Shown here piece after piece: positions 24,179 through 32,306 of a DNA stretch of 64,000 nt. Source of the stretch: Bryobacteraceae bacterium (GTDB lineage: Bacteria; Acidobacteriota; Terriglobia; Bryobacterales; Bryobacteraceae). How positions within the stretch are numbered: position 1 is the first letter of the stretch; every line of letters starts with the position of its first letter. The stretch spans positions 45,812-109,811 of the forward strand of contig JASHNT010000028.1 of NCBI GenBank assembly GCA_030041495.1, written 5' to 3'. Position numbers and translations under genes: made by a program. The notes beneath the pieces are model-generated. The model had not been told where the DNA came from and made no database searches. It saw only the letters and a program-made list of their open reading frames with translations.

Positions 24179-26521
24179 CTATTTATTAGCGTTCGAGGAT
24201 TTTGCGTTCAATTCCAGCAATAACTTTTCTGCATCGCGGTAACCCGGAGCGACTTCGAGCGACGACAACACTTCGTCCATGGCCTTGGCGTTATTGTTCG
24301 CCTCTTCATACGCCCTGGCGAGCTGGTAATGCGCGCCCGCCGGGTCCACCGGTTTCAGCGCGATCACCGCGCCGTATTCGCGAATCGCGCCGGTGGGGTT
24401 GCCCAGCTCCATATCCAGGTCGCCGAGCATCTGGTGCTCCTTGTCGTCGCGCAGATAAATGTAGTTGATCTTTTCGAGCGTGGCCGCCGCGGCGCGCTTG
24501 TCTCCGCCGGCGATCTGCATTTTCGCCAAGTCCCTCAGGGTATCCGGATTGCGTCCGCCGATATCCGCATAGCGCTTCAACTGCTCCATGGCCTTGGGCG
24601 TGTCATTTTTTGCCTCATAGGCCTTCGCCAGAGCCTCATACACGCTGCCCGGATCGACGTAATCGGCGTAAATGTCGCGGATCGCGACTCCCTCCTTGAT
24701 CACCGCGTCCCAATCCTTCTTCTTGACATCGTCGTTGATCTCACGGACGCCCTTGGTCCAGGTCTCGAAGCCGTCCACGGGGGTCTTGTACTGCGCCTCC
24801 ACCCAGGGAATGAACTGCTTGTCGAACTCTTCCGGTGTGACCTTCAATTCTTTTTGAATAATGTCCGGCGTGGTCATCTTGGCCGCGAAATCGTGGATCA
24901 TGTTGAGCACGGTGTCGTAGCCCCACTTCTGAATGATGTAGGTCAGCGTGCGGCCGCCCTGGAAGTAGCTGACAATCACCTGCTCAGGATAGGTGGGGTG
25001 AACATATCCGCGCTCCAACTCCGCGATCGGGAGCAGCTTTTTCTCCTTGATCGCCAGCAGGCTGGCGTGATCCAGGCGATCGCCCCAATCCGGATGGATC
25101 GCGGTTTCTTCATACACCGCCAAGCCTTCGGTGAACCACCGCGGCACGCGGCTGTTGGTCATCGAGAGCACGTAGACGTGGCTCATTTCGTGCCACAGCG
25201 TGGTCGCCCAATGGAACGTCCCGGGACCACGCTGCGGATCGGCGGCGCTGGGCGAATCCATCGCGACGACATTGTCAAACGTCACGCCCAGAGCTCCCAA
25301 CCCCGGCATGCCCATGGTGCGCACCGCGAAATCTTCGTGATTGGGATACACCTCCACCTGTACCGGCACGTTCAGATGATACTTGTACTTTTTGTCGTAG
25401 GTCTTGAGGATTTCGTCCAGTTCGGCTTGCAGGTACGGCCGCACCAGCGCGGATTCCTTCTTTGGAATCCTGAGAATCGTCGTTGGCGTCTTGAAGGTGT
25501 CGAAATTCTTGTAGCTGTCGATCAGCCGAAGGGTGTTCTGCGTGGCCAAGTCCTGAAAGTTGTCGTTCCAGGCGTGCTCCAACTCTGCCTTGGCTTCGTC
25601 TTCCTCACCCAGTCGCATCAGGTTGATGCCTAGTTGGCTGCGCGCGCTGTCGAGCGCCGGTTCCAGCTCCAGCGCTTTACGGAAATACAGAACTCCTTCT
25701 GGATAACGCCGGTTGAGCTGGAAGAAGTAGCCGGCGGTTTCGTACGCTTTGCCGTAGTGCGGATTCACTTTCAGGATTTTGTCGATCCAGGGAGAACTGG
25801 TGTTGATCTGCCCCGGCGGAGGAGCCGTTGGCTTGTCGTTCATCCAATCGACGGTGGCCAGAATCGACATCGCGTCCAGCGCTTCGGGCGAAATCTCCAA
25901 GGCTTTGTTCGCTTGTTCCACCGCCTCGGCATCGTTGTTGTCTTCCAGGGCTACACGCGCTAGCAGCTCGCGCGCTTCATACAGCTTGGGATTGGCTTCG
26001 ATGGCCTTATCGGCCAGCTTGGCTGCATCGCCGAAATTCGCTTCGGCAACCCGGGCGAGGCCCAGCATCGCCTCGGCATCCTTGTCGTTGAGTTGCAACG
26101 CCGCCTGGAATTGATCGCTGCCGTCGCTCGGTTTTCCCGCCGGCACTTCGAACAGGAACGTGCCGTAGCGTACTTTCAAATGGGCATCGTTGGGCCGGCC
26201 ATCGACCGCGTCATTGAAAGCATCGAACGCACCCCTCCAATCGCGAGTTCCCCACAAGCCCTCCGCGCGGATGGCCGGGTCGCCGGAGCGCGTTAAACCT
26301 TCCCAACAGGCCTGCTCGCCCGCGTCGCCGTGCTTGCGCAGGGTTTGGCAGTGCGCCACGGCGGCCAGGTCCGCAGCGGTAGCCGGAGGCAACGTGGCTT
26401 TGGCCGCCGCTTTTCCTTGACCGGATTTTCCCGATCCGGTTCCCGCGCGAGACTGCCCCCACAGGGCCAGCCCAACTATAAACGCGGCGAAGGAAATGCC
26501 GACCGCAACGCGAAACTTCAC
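24179..26521 (-). CDS. Exported TPR protein with gluzincin (peptidase MA-like) domain
   Basis: 780 residues. Signal peptide (VAVGISFAAFIVGLALWG), TPR-like helices (about 45-330), then a metallopeptidase segment with HEMSH near residue 442 and E 17 residues after the second His (RWFTEGLAVYEE). This H-E-x-x-H...E layout is that of peptidase MA-like gluzincins. More TPRs follow to the C-terminus (DAVIKEGVAIRDIY; AKAYEAKNDTPKAMEQLKRY; AHYQLARAYEEANN). The GTG start at 26521 overlaps the stop of the pseudo-caspase gene (GTGA). It is probably a periplasmic protease or peptide-binding scaffold; activity is unproven. Confidence 0.82.
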   Translation of the reverse strand: MKFRVAVGISFAAFIVGLALWGQSRAGTGSGKSGQGKAAAKATLPPATAADLAAVAHCQTLRKHGDAGEQACWEGLTRSGDPAIRAEGLWGTRDWRGAFDAFNDAVDGRPNDAHLKVRYGTFLFEVPAGKPSDGSDQFQAALQLNDKDAEAMLGLARVAEANFGDAAKLADKAIEANPKLYEARELLARVALEDNNDAEAVEQANKALEISPEALDAMSILATVDWMNDKPTAPPPGQINTSSPWIDKILKVNPHYGKAYETAGYFFQLNRRYPEGVLYFRKALELEPALDSARSQLGINLMRLGEEDEAKAELEHAWNDNFQDLATQNTLRLIDSYKNFDTFKTPTTILRIPKKESALVRPYLQAELDEILKTYDKKYKYHLNVPVQVEVYPNHEDFAVRTMGMPGLGALGVTFDNVVAMDSPSAADPQRGPGTFHWATTLWHEMSHVYVLSMTNSRVPRWFTEGLAVYEETAIHPDWGDRLDHASLLAIKEKKLLPIAELERGYVHPTYPEQVIVSYFQGGRTLTYIIQKWGYDTVLNMIHDFAAKMTTPDIIQKELKVTPEEFDKQFIPWVEAQYKTPVDGFETWTKGVREINDDVKKKDWDAVIKEGVAIRDIYADYVDPGSVYEALAKAYEAKNDTPKAMEQLKRYADIGGRNPDTLRDLAKMQIAGGDKRAAAATLEKINYIYLRDDKEHQMLGDLDMELGNPTGAIREYGAVIALKPVDPAGAHYQLARAYEEANNNAKAMDEVLSSLEVAPGYRDAEKLLLELNAKSSNANK

Positions 26522-27444
26522 TTGTCCAGCTCCTCTTGCGTTTGCGCGCGATCGATCATGAGCTGCTGCAACCGCTTCCGGTAATCCGCCGGATCGATCG
26601 AAGCTTTCTCATACTTGAGCTGGTCGAGCTCGGCGTCCAAATCTTCCAGATGTTTCACTAGTTTCTGCTTAGCAGGATCTTTCGCTACCGCGGCCGAGGT
26701 TCCCAGATGCACCAGGACGAAGCGCGCTGCATTCAGTCCTTCGCCATTGTCGGCCCCGGGATCTTTCACGCCCTCGCCCTTGCCGGCATCTTCGATGACC
26801 GCATGCTCGGTCGCGAGCCGGTTCTCGGTAGTGAAAAACTTCTCGACCTTGGCCTGCGCGTATTTGAACGCCTCCAGCGCGGAAATCGAGTCGTTCTTGT
26901 CGGTGTCGCTCGCCGGATCGAGCAGAGCTTCGATCCAGTAGCGCGGGAAAATTACCACCGAGCTCTTCTCCGTCCCGGTCTTGGTTGCCGCGATGACCAC
27001 GCGCTTCGGCTTTTCGAGAATCGGGATCGCCCCGCCGCTCGAAGTGGTCATGTCGACGATCAACTGCCGCGCCGGAATCTTGTCCAGCAACTGGCCCAAC
27101 TCCGTCGCCGAAATATCCGGCCCCGGCAGAGCCAATTTATAATCGCGATCGTCGAAGGTGCCGTGCCCGATCAGCGTCACCACCACCTGATCGTCGGGTT
27201 TGGTGGAGGCCAGCGCGCGCAACTTCGCCTCGACATTAACCTTGGTCGCTTGCGCGCCGCTCAAAGTGTCCACCTTGGCGGTTGGATCGGCCCGATAAAT
27301 TTTATCGAGCTGCTTAGCCCAATCCTCGAAGCGCTGCTCGAATTCGGCTTCCCCGCCCAATCCGGCCACCGTCACGAAGTAGGAATCGGCGTAGGCGGCC
27401 GTCGCGAACACCGTCAGCAGACCGATCAATAGCGGCTTTTTCAC
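26518..27444 (-). CDS. Legumain/caspase-fold (C13-like) exported protein lacking the catalytic Cys
   Basis: About 308 residues with a signal peptide (LLIGLLTVFATAAYAD). The fold is read from the strand VVVTLIGHG (residues 87-95, His position conserved) and the next core strand QLIVDMTTSSGG (127-138), where C13 and caspase-like enzymes have D-x-C-x-SG. Here the Cys is replaced by Thr/Ser. A canonical EF-hand-like loop DTDKNDSISALE lies at 180-191. The C-terminus is a charged coiled coil (LVKHLEDLDAELDQLKYEKA). GTG 27444 was chosen over TTG 27465 because it gives a compact signal peptide and follows a purine-rich AGGACGG. It is coupled to the TPR gluzincin gene. Confidence 0.65.
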   Translation of the reverse strand: MKKPLLIGLLTVFATAAYADSYFVTVAGLGGEAEFEQRFEDWAKQLDKIYRADPTAKVDTLSGAQATKVNVEAKLRALASTKPDDQVVVTLIGHGTFDDRDYKLALPGPDISATELGQLLDKIPARQLIVDMTTSSGGAIPILEKPKRVVIAATKTGTEKSSVVIFPRYWIEALLDPASDTDKNDSISALEAFKYAQAKVEKFFTTENRLATEHAVIEDAGKGEGVKDPGADNGEGLNAARFVLVHLGTSAAVAKDPAKQKLVKHLEDLDAELDQLKYEKASIDPADYRKRLQQLMIDRAQTQEELDK

Positions 27445-27461
27445 GTGAAACACCGTCCTAC

Positions 27462-27499
27462 TCAAATCACACCCCAGCTCGTCAAATCACACCCCAGCT
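27462..27499. repeat. 20-bp tandem duplication at a gene junction
   Basis: An 18-bp sequence is present twice with a 20-bp period (27462-27479 and 27482-27499). The second copy contains the last codons and stop of the upstream VWA gene, and the first lies between that stop and the pseudo-caspase start. Confidence 0.85.
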
Positions 27500-29779
27500 A
27501 CGCCGCAGCGTCCATTCGGCCGCCCGTAGCCCCGCAATCAACAAGAAAATCACCGGCATGTCCCACAAATCGCGCGTTTCACGAACTGTGATGCCGGCCT
27601 CGGAGTAAGTGATGTCTTTCGCGAGTTTTCCGGCTTCATCCGGTCTATAATACCTCCCGCCGGTCTCGGACGAAAGCTTCTCCAATAATTCCCGATTCTG
27701 TTCCACATGAAAATGTTCCGCGACCCCGTCTTCCCGCCGAAAACTGATCGTGTCGGAGCCCAAATCCTCGGTGCCGCGCTTGGCCGAAATCTCCACCGCG
27801 TAGGAGCCTTCTTTCGGCGCCGAGTAGTCCGCAGAGTACACGCCCAGCTCCAGCGGCTCCGGCCGCATATCCACCATCTCCGAAATCCCGTCCGGGCCCA
27901 GAATGTGCGCCGTAACCGTGGCGTCTCCTGCCGGGAGATAAGTGGTATCGCGAACCTCCGCCCGGAGTTTAATGTTGGAAATGTCCGAGATTACCGACTT
28001 GGGCGTCGAGCCTGTCACGCGCTTGGGCGTGTCGTTCACCAGCCAGCGCAGCAACTGGCGGTAGAACATTTCGTGATCCATATTGGAGACAGGCTGCAGC
28101 ATCTGCCAGCGCCAGCTCCCCGCCGTCGCGAACACCGCCGTTCGTCCCAGCCCAAAAGGCTGGATGATCAGCAGCGGCAGCTTCCCTCCTCCGCCGCCTC
28201 GCGGAATCGAATAAGCAAGAACCGTTGCACCCGGCTTAGGCGTTCCGGGATCCTGAAAATTCATCAGGTAGGGCAGCTTCTTCCAGTGCTCGGCGTTTTT
28301 CTCGGGGTCTTCATCCAGGCGCGTGATCAAGCTCTCGCGGCCTTCCTTGGAAAGCTCCACATCGGCCGCGTCGATCACGTAGGTCTTCGATTTGCGTTCC
28401 GGCAAGACCACCGGGAGCAGATCGTTGAGTCCGCTATTCTGGTAGCCTCCGTCGGCCAGTGAATCCTTGCCGCCCAGCAGCAGCAACCCTCCTCCGCGCC
28501 GGTCGACGAACTGATGGATCAACATCTGCTGCTCCGGCTTTAGGTACGCCTGATCCACGCTGCCCAGAATCAACCCCTCATATTGGAACAGCTCCTGAAC
28601 CTTGGTTGGAAAGCCATCCACCAAGTCGACGTTCGCGTCCTGATCGCTGAGCAACTGCCGGTACATCTTGTCTTGGGTGGTGCGCAGATCGGTGGTCAGA
28701 CGGATGGTCTTGTCGTCCTCAACGGCCCTGCGCAAAAACTTGAACTCCCAGCGCGGTTCTCCCTCAAAATACAGGATTCTTGGTTTTCGATCGTCTACGC
28801 TTACCAGCTCCGTCACCAGGTTGTTCCTGGTGTTCTCCTCGCTGGCCAAAGGGTCGACGTAGATCTGCACGGTCTTCACGCCAGCGGGTCCGGCGCTGAA
28901 CAGCACCTGTTCGACTTGCTCGACGCCGTCCGCCTTCAACGTGATCTCCTGCGAGTTGAGGATTTTCCCGTCTTCCTTCACGTTGATCTTGACCTTTTGC
29001 CCGGCATAGCCGTGCTGATGCAGGTGAACCATCGCCGACAGACGCGAATCCGGAAGCGCGCGAGGAGGCACCTCGGCGTCGGTGATCTCAAGGTCGTGAC
29101 TTAATTTCTCTTTGCCGAAGCCGATGGTGTGCACGGGAATCCGCTGGCGCCGGATCTCCGAGATCGTGTCCAAGTCGATTCCGCCCGAATTGTCCGCGCC
29201 ATCGCTCAAAAGCACCACCGCGCCGATAGGCAAGCTGGCGGCGTCGTCCACCACCTGCTTCAGGCTTTCTCCGATGTGCGTGGCCTGACCTTGCGCGGTG
29301 ACTTGATCCAGCTTCTCGATACGCTCCAGATGATCGCTCATGCGATATAGCCGGACTTGAAAGTTTCCCTGTAGCTCCTTGATTAAAGAAGAGTTGAGGA
29401 CATTGACAGCGGCATCGCGGCGGGTCGAAGAGCCTTCGTCCGCGATGCTCATGCTCTCCGAATCGTCGACGACCACGGCTACGATGTTCTGTTGCGGTTT
29501 CAGCGTCGCCACGCTGAGCGCCGGATGCCAGAGCAGGAATAGCAGCAGAGCCGCCATAGCGGTTTGCATCAACCACACCGCCACCGACCGCACGCCTCCC
29601 ATGCGGGGAGAATCCGTCCCTGCGGCCCTGGGCGATCCGGGCCTCCATACCAGCCATGCCAGCCCCGCCCCCACGATCACCAGGCCCACGCCGAACAGCC
29701 ACATCGGCCAAGAACTCAACAGGACGAATGTGCCCCGCGAGAACACCTGGGATGGGTACTTGAACAGGAACTCGAACAT
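27482..29779 (-). CDS. Membrane VWA protein with GATase-like insert
   Basis: 765 residues. Two N-terminal transmembrane helices (about 25-45 and 65-85) are followed by a VWA domain with MIDAS DDSES (about 105) and VVLLSDGADNSGGIDLDTI. Later come beta domains, then a class I GATase-like region (RILYFEGEPRWEFKFLRRA; FVDRRGGGLLLLGG) and a C-terminal hydrophobic segment (MPVIFLLIAGLRAAEW). This layout is found in MoxR-linked gene clusters. It lies 18 nt after a DUF4159 gene. The role is inferred as a membrane partner of the MoxR system. Confidence 0.85.
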   Translation of the reverse strand: MFEFLFKYPSQVFSRGTFVLLSSWPMWLFGVGLVIVGAGLAWLVWRPGSPRAAGTDSPRMGGVRSVAVWLMQTAMAALLLFLLWHPALSVATLKPQQNIVAVVVDDSESMSIADEGSSTRRDAAVNVLNSSLIKELQGNFQVRLYRMSDHLERIEKLDQVTAQGQATHIGESLKQVVDDAASLPIGAVVLLSDGADNSGGIDLDTISEIRRQRIPVHTIGFGKEKLSHDLEITDAEVPPRALPDSRLSAMVHLHQHGYAGQKVKINVKEDGKILNSQEITLKADGVEQVEQVLFSAGPAGVKTVQIYVDPLASEENTRNNLVTELVSVDDRKPRILYFEGEPRWEFKFLRRAVEDDKTIRLTTDLRTTQDKMYRQLLSDQDANVDLVDGFPTKVQELFQYEGLILGSVDQAYLKPEQQMLIHQFVDRRGGGLLLLGGKDSLADGGYQNSGLNDLLPVVLPERKSKTYVIDAADVELSKEGRESLITRLDEDPEKNAEHWKKLPYLMNFQDPGTPKPGATVLAYSIPRGGGGGKLPLLIIQPFGLGRTAVFATAGSWRWQMLQPVSNMDHEMFYRQLLRWLVNDTPKRVTGSTPKSVISDISNIKLRAEVRDTTYLPAGDATVTAHILGPDGISEMVDMRPEPLELGVYSADYSAPKEGSYAVEISAKRGTEDLGSDTISFRREDGVAEHFHVEQNRELLEKLSSETGGRYYRPDEAGKLAKDITYSEAGITVRETRDLWDMPVIFLLIAGLRAAEWTLRRSWGVI

Positions 29780-29797
29780 GCGGATGCGTGCGCCCCT

Positions 29798-30634
29798 TTA
29801 GTGAGTCAAATCATACATGACGTAATTTACCGCGATGCGATACGCCAGACCAGCCCACTTCTCCGGATAGCGGGGATCGTCGGACCACTCCCAGGCATCG
29901 CCCAAATCCATGTTGTGGCAGATGGCCACCATCACCCGGCCATGATCGTCGTAGACCGCGCGCCAGTGCGGGTCGAACCCGTCATACTCATACGTCTTGT
30001 GGCTGATCGACCATTGCCATCCCGGCACCTGAAACCGGTCGCTCAAGTCATATATGACGTGGAAGATGGGGTCTTTGTTATCAATGTCGACGATCTGCCG
30101 CTCGGGGAACACCTTCTGCATGTTGCGGCGAAACACGTTCCACTCGATGGTTCCGTGAAAATCGTCCACCATCAGGAAGCCTCCGCGCAGCAGATAATCG
30201 CGAAGCTGATCCGCCATCGCATCGGTCAGAGCCCAGTGCCCCGGTTCGACCGCGTAGAGCATCGGCCAATTGTAAATGTCGTCGGTGCCGTCGAGCTCCA
30301 CCACCTGCTCGACCGAGCGCGTGTCGATGCGCGTCAGCCGGCGGATGCCCGCCAGCAGATGACGGTCGGAGCGGGGATAGTCGATGGTCCAATTGAGCGG
30401 ACCCCCGTCCACCGGGTCGCCAAAGACGTCGTACCAGCCGTGTAAAGTGCCCGTGGCCGGATATTTCAGACGCGCGCGAGTCCACTCCGTCTTCTGGTTG
30501 TAGTCCGGGGGAAGAGGAATTTCGCCGAGCCGGTACTCTCTAGCCTCGTATTCGCGAAAAGGCTTCTGCGCTAGCAACATGCCCCAAGCTCCCAGGGTGA
30601 CCAGCACTACCACAGAGGCATTGCGAAGGCGCAT
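29798..30634 (-). CDS. DUF4159 domain exported protein (paralogue A)
   Basis: 278 residues with a signal peptide (SVVVLVTLGAWGMLLAQ). DUF4159 motifs: FARARLKYP-type start (WTRARLKYP), DYPRSDRHLLAGIRRLTRID, LRDYLLRGGFLMVDDFHGT, VMVAICHNMDLGDAWEW and the terminal YRIAVNYVMYDLTH. DUF4159 has a GATase-like fold and is common in VWA/MoxR clusters. It closely resembles the adjacent 30671-31549 gene, indicating tandem duplication. An SD (TGAGGA) precedes the start. Confidence 0.9.
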   Translation of the reverse strand: MRLRNASVVVLVTLGAWGMLLAQKPFREYEAREYRLGEIPLPPDYNQKTEWTRARLKYPATGTLHGWYDVFGDPVDGGPLNWTIDYPRSDRHLLAGIRRLTRIDTRSVEQVVELDGTDDIYNWPMLYAVEPGHWALTDAMADQLRDYLLRGGFLMVDDFHGTIEWNVFRRNMQKVFPERQIVDIDNKDPIFHVIYDLSDRFQVPGWQWSISHKTYEYDGFDPHWRAVYDDHGRVMVAICHNMDLGDAWEWSDDPRYPEKWAGLAYRIAVNYVMYDLTH

Positions 30635-30670
30635 CCATATCCTCAGGTGTCAACAGCATAACACACCGGG

Positions 30671-31549
30671 TCAGTGGCTCAAATCGTAAATGAAGTAGTT
30701 CATCGCGATGCGGTACGCGAGCGAAGCCCACTTCTCCAGATATTGAGGCTCATCGGAGTGCTCCCAGGCATCGCCGAGGTCCATGTTATGGCAGATGGCG
30801 ACCATGATGCGGCCGCGGTCGTCGCGAATACAGCGCCAGTGCGGCGGCTTGCCGGTGGGCCCTTTTTCGTAGGTAATTCCGGTTTCAAAATACTGCGCGC
30901 CGGGCACCTGAAAACGGTCCTGCAAGTCGTAAAGCACGTGAAAAATCGGATCGCCGTTGGGTATATCTTCGATCTGACGGTCGGGAAATACCAGGCTCAT
31001 GCTGTCGGTGAACACCTGCCACTCATTGATGTTCTGCCCGTCGTTGACGTAGTGGTCGCGCGCGTTGGAGCCGTGGAAATCGTCCACCATCAGAAACCCT
31101 CCACGCAGCAGGTACTCGCGGAGCTGCGCCGCCTGATCGGCGGGAAGTTTCCAGTGCCCGACCTCCACCGCGTACAGCACCGGCCAATTATAGATTTCGT
31201 CGGTGCCGTCCAGCGAAACTACCTGTTCGACGGACTTAGTATCGATCCGCGTCAGGCGCCGCACGCCTTGCAGCAAGTGCCGGTCGGAGCGGGGATAATC
31301 CATGGTCCAGTAGCCCGGAAAAGGACTGCCGTCGCGCATCACCAAACGCGGATTATCGGGATAGCCGTAGATATCGGGGTAGCGCAGCCGCGCGCGCGTC
31401 CAATCCGCTTTCTGCTGATAGTCTTGCGGAAGCGGAAAATCGTTGTATTCGATCGCGGGCCATTCCTTGAACGGCTTTTGCGCGAATAGGGTGCCGAAGA
31501 ACGACACCAGACCACAGGCAACAACAAGACCTATATTGCGGTATCGCAT
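30671..31549 (-). CDS. DUF4159 domain exported protein (paralogue B), first gene of the large operon
   Basis: 292 residues with a signal peptide (LVVACGLVSFFGTLFAQ). It has the same motif order as its neighbour: WTRARLRYP, DYPRSDRHLLQGVRRLTRIDTKSVEQVV, LREYLLRGGFLMVDDFHGS, IMVAICHNMDLGDAWEHSD, YRIAMNYFIYDLSH. It carries a longer central insert (HYVNDGQNINEWQVF). It is probably a periplasmic GATase-like protein of unknown activity. The 36-nt gap to paralogue A supports co-transcription. Confidence 0.9.
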   Translation of the reverse strand: MRYRNIGLVVACGLVSFFGTLFAQKPFKEWPAIEYNDFPLPQDYQQKADWTRARLRYPDIYGYPDNPRLVMRDGSPFPGYWTMDYPRSDRHLLQGVRRLTRIDTKSVEQVVSLDGTDEIYNWPVLYAVEVGHWKLPADQAAQLREYLLRGGFLMVDDFHGSNARDHYVNDGQNINEWQVFTDSMSLVFPDRQIEDIPNGDPIFHVLYDLQDRFQVPGAQYFETGITYEKGPTGKPPHWRCIRDDRGRIMVAICHNMDLGDAWEHSDEPQYLEKWASLAYRIAMNYFIYDLSH

Positions 31550-31627
31550 GCCATTGCCACTGCGATTCCTACGTTAGCACACGGGAACAGCGGCACAGGC
31601 CCGCGCCGGAGATTTTTCAGAGCCGTC

Positions 31628-32176
31628 TTACTTCGCCGAGGCTTCTTTGGCAGCCCAGGAATCCTGGTTGCGATTGGTCTTCCAGTAGCTGTCGCCCCAC
31701 CAGGCGTCCTTGTCCTTGGAGTCGCCATTGGCCGAGGCAGCTTTGGCTTCTTCGGGTTTGCCGGTCCGACCTTCGATGGTCTGCAGAACGCTAGACGCGG
31801 CCGGCTTAGCCAGCTCCAGCGTCATGCTCTGGTTCTCGCCCAATCCGTTCTTGAATTCCAGCACTAACAATTGCGTCTCGGTCCGGTGCAGGCGCTTGGG
31901 CAGGTCCCACACTTTGTAGGCCGGGGCATCGTGGCTGTGGGTTTGGGTCGGGCCCAGCTCCGCGCGCAAAATGTTGGCATACGGAACCGCCACTTCCGCC
32001 AATCCGGTGCGGAACACCATCGAATTATTGTCGGTGAACACTAGCGTTCCGCCCGTGTTCGGCTTTAGCGAAGCGACGTTGCCATCGACGTACGTGGTGG
32101 TTTCCGGCGGCGGAGCGGCGCAAAGGAGAGCGCAGGACATTACGGTGAAGGCTGCGAATAGAGCGGTCTTGGTCAT
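31628..32176 (-). CDS. Exported protein of unknown function
   Basis: 182 residues with a signal peptide (ALFAAFTVMSCALLCAAP). A beta-rich middle (VDGNVASLKPNTGGTLVFTDN; VAVPYANILRAELG) is followed by a charged, Ala/Lys-rich tail. No family was recognised. A good SD (GGAGGA) precedes the ATG. It lies 78 nt upstream of the DUF4159 genes on the same strand and may belong to the same transcript. Confidence 0.7.
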   Translation of the reverse strand: MTKTALFAAFTVMSCALLCAAPPPETTTYVDGNVASLKPNTGGTLVFTDNNSMVFRTGLAEVAVPYANILRAELGPTQTHSHDAPAYKVWDLPKRLHRTETQLLVLEFKNGLGENQSMTLELAKPAASSVLQTIEGRTGKPEEAKAASANGDSKDKDAWWGDSYWKTNRNQDSWAAKEASAK

Positions 32177-32306
32177 GATGGGTCAATCCTCCCTCATGAC
32201 TGGATCGGCGGGGAGGCTTTCGACCTTTAGTCCTTGGGAGCCGATAGTACTGGTTGGCGGTTTTCTTCTAAGTTTTCGCCCGCGAAACGGAGCGCGCGGG
32301 TTGAGT

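Noticed and set aside
27482..29779. A real glutamine amidotransferase activity for the VWA protein
   Set aside because: The GATase-like strand FVDRRGGGLLLLGG is present but no catalytic Cys-His-Glu triad is visible, so only the fold is claimed.
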